From assembly GCA_016874945.1 (NCBI GenBank), contig VGSO01000206.1, positions 1 to 5,465 of the forward strand: a DNA stretch of 5,465 nt. The letters are read 5' to 3'. Shown here in pieces: positions 1 to 5,015 of the stretch. Source of the stretch: Deltaproteobacteria bacterium. GTDB lineage: Bacteria; Desulfobacterota; Desulfobaccia; Desulfobaccales; 0-14-0-80-60-11. The position numbers were made by a program, and so were the translations under genes. The notes beneath the pieces were generated by a model. That model searched no databases and was not told the DNA's origin. It was given only the letters and a program-made list of their open reading frames with translations. The stretch's first letter is position 1. Each line of letters opens with the position of its first letter.

Positions 1-1472
1 TGTCCTCCGCGGTGGGAGAGTCGGCCCGCCAGGCCGGGGGCGCGGACATCCGCCTGGAACAGGCGCCCCTGAAATACCCCGGCCTGGACCCTTGGGAAAT
101 CTGGGTGTCCGAGTCCCAGGAACGCATGGTGGTGGCGGTGCGCCCCGAGGACGAGGCGGCCTTGCAAAACCTGGCCCGGAAGCACGAAGTGGAAGCCGCG
201 GTCATCGGCCAATACACCGATACCGGGGCGCTCCACCTCAGCCACCAGGGGCGGACCTGCGCTTATATAGACGTTTCTTTCCTGGAAGAGGACTTTCCGG
301 CCTGGGAGTTTGAAGCCGAGTGGCTGCCACCGGAGCGCCGCTTGAGCGAGCCGGTGCTGGGAGACCCGGAGGACCATGGCGCGGTGCTGCGGGCCATGCT
401 GGACCGCCCCCAGATTTGCTCCCGGGAATGGATACCCCGCCAGTACGACCATGAAGTGCAGGGGACCAGCGTGCTCAAGCCGCTGGCGGGCCGGGGGTTG
501 TTTGTCCCCGGCGACGCCGCGGTGGTGCGGCCCCGACTGGACTCCCACCGCGGTCTGGGCTTAAGCCTGGCCCTTAACCCGGCCTATTCCCTCATTGACG
601 CCTATCACATGGTGGCCGTCACCATGGACGAGGCGGTTCGGCGGCTCCTGGCGGTGGGCGGCACTCTGGACCATATGGGGGGGATGGACAACTTCTGCTG
701 GCCCAGCGTGGAATACCACCCGGAGAAGAATCCCGACGGCAAGTACAAGGCGGCCCAACTGGCCCGGGCCTGCTGGGCTTTGCGCCACATGTGCCTGGCT
801 TATGACATCCCGCTCCTTTCCGGCAAAGACAGCATGTACATGGACGGCCTGCTCCCCGGGGCCTTCGGTGAGGTGCACCGGGTGTCGGCCCTGCCCACCT
901 TGATCTTCACCGCGGTGAGCGTCATTGCCGACCTGCGCCGGGTTTTGACGTTGGACTGGAAAGCGCCGGGGGACTTGATTTACCTGGTGGGGGAGACCCT
1001 TGCGGAACTGGGCGGCTCGGAATTTTACGAGATGCTGGGCTATGTGGGGCTAAGCGTGCCGGTGGCGCGGCCTCCGGACTTTTTGCCCTATTACCGGGCC
1101 CTGGAACAGGTCGTGCAGGAAGAGGCGCTGGCCTCGGCCCACGGCCTTTACCGGGGCGGCCTGGGGGTGCACCTGGCCTTGTGCAGCCTGGCCGGGGGCC
1201 TGGGGGTGGAAGTGGATCTGGGCCAGGTGGCGCCTGGCTCTCCGGCTTATGCCGCCCTTTATTCCGAATCTGCCGGACGCTTTTTGGTAAGCATCGCGCC
1301 CCAACACCGCAGCCGCCTGGAAGACCTGCTCCGGGGCCAGCCCTTGTATTTCCTGGGCCAGGTGCGGCCCGACGGGGTTTTTAAAGTGAGCCGCAGCGGG
1401 AAGATTCTCATTAATGAGTCTCTATCCGAACTTCAGGCTGCCTGGCAGCGGCGCTTGGGAGGGTTGATTTAA
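1..1472 (+). CDS. purL: Phosphoribosylformylglycinamidine synthase, PurL synthetase subunit (5' truncated by window)
   Basis: FGAM synthase catalyses the ATP- and glutamine-dependent conversion of FGAR to FGAM, the fourth step of de novo purine synthesis in the cytoplasm. The reading frame is open to the left window edge: the codons before the GTG at 12 read Ser-Ser-Ala, matching the GLSSAVGE motif of PurL. That GTG is therefore an internal Val and the true start lies outside the window. Counting from it, SESQERM is at 33-39, RQYDHEV at 143-149, DNFCWPS at 226-232, GKDSMYM at 271-277 and YSESAGRF at 417-424. These are landmarks of the first AIRS C-terminal domain and the second AIRS N- and C-terminal domains. 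The protein ends at about residue 486 with no class I glutamine amidotransferase domain, so a separate PurQ is expected (with PurS either separate or fused at the unseen N-terminus). The usual SDGGL motif reads LYRGGLG here. The gene converges on the radical SAM gene, and no terminator hairpin is visible between them. Confidence 0.93.
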   Translation, partial: SSAVGESARQAGGADIRLEQAPLKYPGLDPWEIWVSESQERMVVAVRPEDEAALQNLARKHEVEAAVIGQYTDTGALHLSHQGRTCAYIDVSFLEEDFPAWEFEAEWLPPERRLSEPVLGDPEDHGAVLRAMLDRPQICSREWIPRQYDHEVQGTSVLKPLAGRGLFVPGDAAVVRPRLDSHRGLGLSLALNPAYSLIDAYHMVAVTMDEAVRRLLAVGGTLDHMGGMDNFCWPSVEYHPEKNPDGKYKAAQLARACWALRHMCLAYDIPLLSGKDSMYMDGLLPGAFGEVHRVSALPTLIFTAVSVIADLRRVLTLDWKAPGDLIYLVGETLAELGGSEFYEMLGYVGLSVPVARPPDFLPYYRALEQVVQEEALASAHGLYRGGLGVHLALCSLAGGLGVEVDLGQVAPGSPAYAALYSESAGRFLVSIAPQHRSRLEDLLRGQPLYFLGQVRPDGVFKVSRSGKILINESLSELQAAWQRRLGGLI

Positions 1473-1510
1473 GTCGGGTGGGGACCAGAAACCGAGCTAT
1501 CGCTGGAAAT

Positions 1511-2827
1511 TTACGTAGGCGGGTGGCGGTATTTCTCCGGATGGAGGGGTTGGGGATACCGGCGGGATTTGCGATAGTAGCCATAAGCCACCGCCAGGCG
1601 ATGTTTCCAGCCGGGGCCGTACCGGATGCGCCTCAAAATGTTGGGCAGTTTAAAGGTTTCGCGCACCGCCCAATACCAGCCGTTCTGAAGTTCTTCGGAG
1701 GTCATCCCTTGAGGGTGGAAGACCGAGTGACAGGCGTCATAATGGGCCCAATCCCGGTCATGGATGCGTCCCTGGCGCTCCAGGTCGTCGTATAGCCGGG
1801 TGCCGGGCAAGGGTGTGAAGATATTATAAAGGGCCAGGTCCATTTTGGCGGCATTGACAAAATCCACGGTGCGTTTGAACACCCCCACATCATCCCCATC
1901 CAGGCCGAACATGAAGCTGCCCATGATAGTGATCCCGCGCCGCTGCAACTGGCGAATTCCCGGGAGGTATTCTTCCGGCCGGTTTATTCCCTTGCCCACT
2001 GACTTGAGCGTCTGCGCGGATATGCTCTCGAAACCGATAAAAACGTACTGTCCGCCGGCGGCGGCGTAAAGGTCCATGAGCTCCGCATCCTTGGTCAGGG
2101 TGAAGGAAGCCTGGGCGCCCCAGGTGATTCTTAGGGGAATTAAGGCCCGAAACAACTCTTTGGCATATTTGGCATTGCCAATGAGGTTGTCATCCACGAA
2201 CATCCAGCGTTTGTCGGGCTGGCTGGTTATTTCCGCCACGACCTCCGGCACCGGGCGAACCCGGAAACTGCGGCCAAAAAATTTAGTTACGGTGCAATAA
2301 TCGCAGTCGAAAGGACAACCCCGGGTGGCCTGGAGGGTGGCAAAGACCGAGTACATGTCCCGCTGGAGCAGGTCCCGGCGGGGGATGGCCATGTCCCGCA
2401 TGGCAATGAGTTTCTCGTTCTGGTAAATGGTGCGGCTGGCCCCGCCGTTCTCCACCTCCCGGAGGATTTGCGGCCACAGTCCCTCGGCCTCGCCCACGAC
2501 CACGATGTCGGCGTGTTGGCTGGCCTCCTCGGGCAAAGCCGTGGCATGATAACCGCCGATAGCCACGGTCTTGCCCCGCTTGCGGAACTCATCGGCCATC
2601 CGGTAGGCGTGGGGAATCTCACAACTCATCCCGGTAAAGCCCACCAGATCCCAATTCCCCTCATAGTCCGGCTCGTTCAGACGCGCATCATGGATGACCA
2701 CTTGGTGATGGGGCGGCGTGAGGGCGGCAACGGTCGTCAAAGTCACCCGGGCAAACCCGGCCTTGCCGCTTCTGGAAATCTGCCCGATGAATCCGGTGGA
2801 TCTTGGTTGTACGAGGAGTATCTTCAA
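1511..2827 (-). CDS. B12-binding-domain radical SAM protein, substrate unknown
   Basis: This 438-residue protein has the two-domain layout of cobalamin-type radical SAM enzymes. Residues 1 to about 130 form a Rossmann-like B12-binding domain (MKILLVQP start, GFTGMSCE at 63-70, GGYHATALP at 91-99, VGEAEG at 111-116). The radical SAM core follows, with the CxxxCxxC cluster at C171, C175 and C178 (RGCPFDCDYC), then FVDDN at 210-214, GFES at 265-268, GSFMFGLDGDD at 303-313 and TPLPGTRLYDDL at 338-349. The basic, aromatic tail (about 395-438) is outside the core. The enzyme should bind [4Fe-4S] and cleave SAM, as a methyltransferase or in another radical reaction. The B12 domain lacks a DxHxxG motif, so base-off cobalamin binding through His is not supported. 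The start is TTG: MKILLVQP is the canonical domain start, no ATG fits, and AAAAGGG lies 5 nt upstream on the minus strand. The reading resembles B12-radical SAM families such as the hopanoid-modifying ones, but I cannot assign it. It is divergent from the ferredoxin gene and may share its promoter region. Confidence 0.9.
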   Translation of the reverse strand: MKILLVQPRSTGFIGQISRSGKAGFARVTLTTVAALTPPHHQVVIHDARLNEPDYEGNWDLVGFTGMSCEIPHAYRMADEFRKRGKTVAIGGYHATALPEEASQHADIVVVGEAEGLWPQILREVENGGASRTIYQNEKLIAMRDMAIPRRDLLQRDMYSVFATLQATRGCPFDCDYCTVTKFFGRSFRVRPVPEVVAEITSQPDKRWMFVDDNLIGNAKYAKELFRALIPLRITWGAQASFTLTKDAELMDLYAAAGGQYVFIGFESISAQTLKSVGKGINRPEEYLPGIRQLQRRGITIMGSFMFGLDGDDVGVFKRTVDFVNAAKMDLALYNIFTPLPGTRLYDDLERQGRIHDRDWAHYDACHSVFHPQGMTSEELQNGWYWAVRETFKLPNILRRIRYGPGWKHRLAVAYGYYRKSRRYPQPLHPEKYRHPPT

Positions 2828-2832
2828 TCTGG
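2828..2832 (-). promoter_or_regulatory. Ribosome binding site spacing that decides the TTG start of the radical SAM gene
   Basis: On the minus strand AAAAGGG (plus positions 2833-2839) precedes the TTG at 2827-2825 with a 5-nt spacer, which is the interval given here. This, and the conserved MKILLVQP beginning of the domain, supports initiation at the rare TTG codon. Confidence 0.55.
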
Positions 2833-2840
2833 CCCTTTTA

Positions 2841-2850
2841 CGGCATGCCG
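2841..2850. repeat. 10-bp perfect palindrome CGGCATGCCG upstream of the radical SAM gene
   Basis: The 10 bases are their own reverse complement. They lie just upstream of the AAAAGGG ribosome binding site of the radical SAM gene, where an operator could overlap its leader. The dyad is short, does not extend into its flanks and occurs once in the region read, so an operator role is only a possibility. Confidence 0.3.
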
Positions 2851-2883
2851 CAAATTAGAAATCCCTTTGACCCAACCACAAAC

Positions 2884-2917
2884 TTGAAACTCCGTGAAGA
2901 AAATGCAATATTATAAT
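2884..2917 (+). promoter_or_regulatory. Candidate promoter of the NIL ferredoxin gene, possibly bidirectional
   Basis: A perfect TATAAT lies at 2912-2917 and TTGAAA at 2884-2889. The spacing between these two is 22 bp, which is long. AATATT at 2907-2912 would give a 17-bp spacer instead, so the exact -10 is uncertain. The core ATTATAAT (2910-2917) is a perfect palindrome, so TATAAT is also present on the minus strand facing the radical SAM gene, though I see no good -35 box for that direction. A start near 2924 would leave a leader of about 48 nt before the ATG at 2972. Confidence 0.4.
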
Positions 2918-2926
2918 AAATTCCCA

Positions 2927-2947
2927 TTGAAACTAGAAACTCAAAAC
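2927..2947. repeat. Short 7-bp periodic repeat (three NNNAAAC-like units)
   Basis: Three successive heptamers, TTGAAAC, TAGAAAC and TCAAAAC, run in register, followed by the related TTCGAAA. A further TTGAAAC occurs at 2884-2890. The unit resembles the CGAAAAC heptamers further downstream (3718-3738), which suggests a common class of intergenic heptamer in this genome. It lies between the candidate promoter and the ribosome binding site of the ferredoxin gene. Confidence 0.5.
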
Positions 2948-2971
2948 TTCGAAAGTCAACAGGAAAATCCC

Positions 2972-3394
2972 ATGCACGCCGAAATGCTGGTACTGCGCTT
3001 TCCCCGGACCATCGTGGATCAGCCCATTATCTACCGGCTGGTGAAAGACTTTGACCTGGAATTCAACCTTCTGAAGGCCACCATCAACCCCCGCCAGGAA
3101 GGCACCATCGTCATGGAGCTCAAAGGCCATCCCAAAAACTTCCGCCGGGGGCTTAAATACCTGAAGGAATCGGGGGTTCAGGTCAAGAAAGTGGGTCATC
3201 AAGTGCGGCGCAATGAAGAGCGCTGCTACCAGTGCGGCACCTGCACCGCCGTCTGTCCCAGCGGCGCCCTGAATATCAAGCGGCCGGAGATGGAAGTGCT
3301 CTTCGACCCGGGCAAGTGCAGCGCCTGCGAGCTTTGCTGTCCGGTGTGCCCGGCCCGGGCCATGGAGGTCCGGCTCAACCGCAGCGCGGTTTAA
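2972..3394 (+). CDS. NIL-domain 2x[4Fe-4S] ferredoxin
   Basis: The product is a 140-residue cytoplasmic protein with an N-terminal NIL domain (about residues 3-77, LRFPRTIVDQPIIYRLVKDF onward) and a C-terminal bacterial-type dicluster ferredoxin domain. The cluster ligands are complete: C85, C88, C91 and C95-Pro, then C116, C119, C122 and C126-Pro, with an extra C123. The ATG at 2972 is chosen because AGGAAA lies 5 nt upstream and the NIL domain begins at once. The frame is open from a GTG at 2894, but those 26 added residues are low complexity, fall in promoter and repeat sequence, and start upstream of the candidate -10. In methanogens and Desulfovibrio, NIL ferredoxins of this kind work with a DUF39 protein to make homocysteine from aspartate semialdehyde and sulfide. 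That role is possible here, but DUF39 is not in the window. A generic electron-carrier role is the alternative. Confidence 0.92.
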   Translation: MHAEMLVLRFPRTIVDQPIIYRLVKDFDLEFNLLKATINPRQEGTIVMELKGHPKNFRRGLKYLKESGVQVKKVGHQVRRNEERCYQCGTCTAVCPSGALNIKRPEMEVLFDPGKCSACELCCPVCPARAMEVRLNRSAV

Positions 3395-3400
3395 AAGACG

Positions 3401-3436
3401 GTTTTCGGTCTTCGGTCTTCGGTTTTCGGTTTTCGG
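3401..3436. repeat. Left heptamer array, five GTYTTCG units
   Basis: Five tandem 7-bp units are visible: GTTTTCG, GTCTTCG, GTCTTCG, GTTTTCG and GTTTTCG, followed by one more G. The array begins 6 bases after the ferredoxin stop codon. Bases 3421-3436 are an exact 16-bp inverted match to 3717-3732. Tandem heptamers of this sort recall the STRR repeats of cyanobacteria, but the unit sequence is different as far as I recall. Confidence 0.85.
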
Positions 3437-3522
3437 CAAAAGATCAAAACCATTAAGCCACTATATGAATAAAAATCGGCTCAAACCAGAAAGGAATTAT
3501 CTGCCAATTATTTCTTTTCTAT

Positions 3523-3664
3523 GAGCCTCTTGCAAAATTCTATTTGAAGCTGAAATTTCATCAAGCTGATTCCAGAATATCCGGTAGCACAGGCTTTCCA
3601 GCCTGTGCGGGTGCAGGCTGAAGCCTGCGGCTACCTAAAGACGGGGTAATTTTGCAAAAGGCTC
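3523..3664. mobile_element. MITE-like non-coding element, 142 bp, with 17-bp terminal inverted repeats and CTAT flanking repeat
   Basis: The left end (3523-3539) and the right end (3648-3664) are inverted repeats of 17 bp with one mismatch (GAGCCTCTTGCAAAATT against GAGCCTTTTGCAAAATT on the opposite strand). The element is flanked on both sides by CTAT (3519-3522 and 3665-3668), consistent with a 4-bp target duplication. It encodes no protein. A 10-bp palindrome TGAAATTTCA (3551-3560) and a double hairpin (3583-3635) lie inside. These are features of a miniature inverted-repeat element mobilised in trans by a transposase. The family cannot be fixed without a matching full-length IS, and a 4-bp flanking match could be chance. 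Confidence 0.7.
3583..3635. repeat. Clover-like double hairpin (REP-type palindromic repeat)
   Basis: An outer stem pairs GGTAGC (3583-3588) with GCTACC (3630-3635). Inside are two hairpins. The first has a 9-bp stem (GCACAGGCT at 3587-3595 with AGCCTGTGC at 3600-3608) and a TTCC loop. The second is GCAGGC (3613-3618) with GCCTGC (3623-3628) and a TGAA loop. The outer and first stems share two bases, so they compete at the junction. Sequences of the form GGTAGCACAGGCTTTCCAGCCTGTGC recur between genes in many environmental bacterial genomes, as I recall, so this may be an independent repeat carried inside or inserted into the MITE. Confidence 0.8.
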
Positions 3665-3717
3665 CTATATAACTACGAATTGCTTTTTATTTCATTGGGA
3701 ATCATTGCTTTTTTAAC

Positions 3718-3738
3718 CGAAAACCGAAAACCGAAAAC
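3718..3738. repeat. Right heptamer array, three CGAAAAC units, inverted relative to the left array
   Basis: Three exact tandem CGAAAAC heptamers lie here. They are the reverse complement of the GTTTTCG units at 3401-3436, so the two arrays form an imperfect long inverted repeat around the MITE-containing spacer. The array ends 7 bases before the GTG start of the MFS gene and occupies the place where its ribosome binding site should be. Confidence 0.85.
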
Positions 3739-3745
3739 TTCCTAA

Positions 3746-4855
3746 GTGTTATCCTTTTACGTCTCCGCCTACTCCGCGGTCATTTCCTGCGTCTATTTTC
3801 TCTTGCCCCTTTATCTGAAGGGGACCCTTAACTTCACCGGGGGCCAAATCGGCCTTCTCTATGCCATCCTCAGCCTCAACGCCATCCTGGTGTCTTTCCC
3901 CGTGGGGGTCATGGGCGACCGGCTACCCGCCCGACACCTCACCCGGCTGGGGCTGGCGGGGACCGCCTTAACCCTCTGGCTCATGGCCTCGGCCTCCCGC
4001 TTCTGGGCCTTTCAACTGGCTTTTTGGGGGTTCGGATTCAGCCTCCAGCTTATCCGCCAGTCTCTGGACATCATGCTGTTTAAGGGAGGCGAGCCGGAAA
4101 CGGCCCGGCGTTTCGGCCATTTCAACGCCTGGCGCATGGGGGGCATGATGGGCGGGGTGCTAGTGGGGGGGATGCTTTATTATCTGGTGGATTTCCCCTT
4201 AACCATGCGCCTTTTCGGCCTGGGCCTGTTCGCCCTGCTACTGCCCACGGCGTGGCTGCCTTTGACCCGGGGGGTCAAGACCGGCCTGGGGGAATACGGC
4301 CGGGACTTTTTTACCCGTCCGGTGCTCTTTTTCGTGACCTGGCTTTTTCTCTTCACCCTCCACTGGGGCGCGGAAGCCACCAGCCTGAGCCTGTTTCTTA
4401 AACACAACCTTCAGTTGGATCCCTTGGGGGTGGGCTTTTACATGGCGGGGGAGTTTGGCGTGGTGTCCCTTACCGCCTACCTGTACGGGCGTTTTTGGGC
4501 CGGGCGGCTCAAGTCCCTGGGATTTCTGGCCCTGGCCCTCACCGCTTCGGGCCTGGGGCACATCCTCATGACCTACCCGTCGCTTTCCTGGTCTTTTATC
4601 TGGCGGGCCATCCATGGGTTCGGCGACGGGCTCATCCTCATGGAGACCTACACCACCATCGCCCGGCTCTTTCACGCGGACCGCATCGGCGGCCACTCCA
4701 GCCTCATATCCCTCACCACCACCCTGGGGGTCTTGGCCGGGTCCCTGACCTTCGGCCCCCTGGGCGCGGCCTACGGCTACCACCTGCCCCTCATCGTTTC
4801 CGGAGTTATCAGCCTGGCCCTGCTGCCCCTGGCGTACGCCGGGTTAAAGGAGTGA
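3746..4855 (+). CDS. Major facilitator superfamily (MFS) transporter, substrate unknown
   Basis: The product is a 369-residue, strongly hydrophobic inner-membrane protein with about 12 predicted membrane segments by eye (roughly 4-25, 36-57, 66-83, 87-108, 131-149, 153-173, 193-214, 228-250, 257-277, 281-302, 317-338 and 346-366). The loop between segments 2 and 3 carries the MFS motif A remnant GVMGDR (54-59). Segment 4 has R104 and D108. Segment 10 has RAIHGFGDG (287-295), like a motif B copy in the second half. The substrate cannot be inferred. The GTG at 3746 is the first codon after an in-frame TAA (3743-3745), so nothing further upstream is possible. It has no Shine-Dalgarno match, because the CGAAAAC array sits there, and only about three residues precede segment 1. 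The length is slightly under the usual 400 or so, so the original 5' end may have been trimmed or replaced by repeat sequence. The gene converges on rsmB. Confidence 0.87.
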   Translation: MLSFYVSAYSAVISCVYFLLPLYLKGTLNFTGGQIGLLYAILSLNAILVSFPVGVMGDRLPARHLTRLGLAGTALTLWLMASASRFWAFQLAFWGFGFSLQLIRQSLDIMLFKGGEPETARRFGHFNAWRMGGMMGGVLVGGMLYYLVDFPLTMRLFGLGLFALLLPTAWLPLTRGVKTGLGEYGRDFFTRPVLFFVTWLFLFTLHWGAEATSLSLFLKHNLQLDPLGVGFYMAGEFGVVSLTAYLYGRFWAGRLKSLGFLALALTASGLGHILMTYPSLSWSFIWRAIHGFGDGLILMETYTTIARLFHADRIGGHSSLISLTTTLGVLAGSLTFGPLGAAYGYHLPLIVSGVISLALLPLAYAGLKE

Positions 4856-4865
4856 GGGGATAATA

Positions 4866-4912
4866 TTGAGGGGAGAGGCCAGGGGCCTCCGGCCCCTGGC
4901 CTCTCCCCTCAA
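4866..4912. terminator. Perfect 22-bp GC-rich hairpin between convergent genes, probable bidirectional terminator
   Basis: Bases 4866-4887 pair without mismatch with 4891-4912 around a TCC loop. The hairpin starts 10 bases after the MFS stop codon and lies between genes transcribed toward each other, the expected place for a shared terminator. Neither side has a clear U-tract (pyrimidine-rich ACTCCCCCC on the plus side, TATTATCCCC on the minus side). It may therefore act as an RNA 3' end stabiliser or a repeat element rather than a classical intrinsic terminator. TGAGGGGA is directly repeated at 4853-4860, overlapping the stop codon, and at 4867-4874 in the left arm. Confidence 0.65.
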
Positions 4913-4947
4913 ACTCCCCCCTCCCAACCCACATAAGAAACAAGGGA

Positions 4948-4959
4948 GGCACTGGTGCC
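4948..4959. other. Small hairpin GGCACTGGTGCC, possible weak terminator for the minus-strand gene
   Basis: GGCA pairs with TGCC around a CTGG loop. On the minus strand it is followed by TCCCTTGTTTCTT, a moderately T-rich tract, and it lies downstream of the rsmB stop. The stem is short, so termination here is only a possibility. Confidence 0.25.
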
Positions 4960-4960
4960 G

Positions 4961-5000
4961 TCCTTATTTGCGTTTATCTGCGTCCATCTGCGATTAAATT
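4961..5000. repeat. Degenerate 10-bp tandem repeat, about four units
   Basis: Units in strict 10-base register are TCCTTATTTG, CGTTTATCTG, CGTCCATCTG and CGATTAAATT. The middle two differ by two bases; the outer two are decayed. Read on the minus strand this is the CGCAGATAAACGCAGAT-style sequence that I recall recurring between genes in many unrelated bacterial genomes. The 10-base period is close to one helical turn. It lies just beyond the 3' end of rsmB. Confidence 0.6.
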
Positions 5001-5015
5001 TATTCGTCCAATCCT

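Larger units (their letters stand above)
3395..3745. other. 351-base AT-rich gene-free region with nested repeats
   Basis: No credible coding sequence lies between the ferredoxin stop and the MFS start. The content is a left heptamer array (3401-3436), unstructured AT-rich sequence (about 3437-3518), a 142-bp MITE-like element (3523-3664), more AT-rich sequence (about 3669-3716) and a right heptamer array in opposite orientation (3718-3738). Base composition drops sharply relative to the GC-rich genes on both sides. I see no convincing sigma-70 promoter for the MFS gene; TATATA at 3666-3671 has no well-placed -35 box. Confidence 0.7.

Noticed and set aside
1473..1510. Terminator between purL and the radical SAM gene
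   Set aside because: No stem of useful length or T-tract is visible in the 38 bases between the two stop codons.
2468..2887. Plus-strand open frame of 139 codons opposite the radical SAM gene
   Set aside because: It is antisense to the conserved N-terminal domain and has no recognisable motif or ribosome binding site.
2894..2971. N-terminal extension of the ferredoxin from GTG at 2894 or ATG at 2903
   Set aside because: The extra residues are low complexity, overlap the candidate promoter and heptamers, and are unlike the NIL family, whereas ATG 2972 has a well-spaced AGGAAA.
2933..3439. Minus-strand open frame of 168 codons opposite the ferredoxin gene
   Set aside because: It lies antisense to a gene with complete cluster motifs, its own product shows no domain, and its first-read part is encoded by the heptamer array. 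It is a by-product of codon bias.
3401..3738. CRISPR array
   Set aside because: The repeats are 7 bp in direct tandem without spacers, and the two arrays are in opposite orientation.
4238..4783. Minus-strand open frame of 181 codons inside the MFS gene
   Set aside because: The product is rich in Gly, Pro, Gln and Lys with no recognisable fold, and the plus strand encodes an obvious membrane protein.
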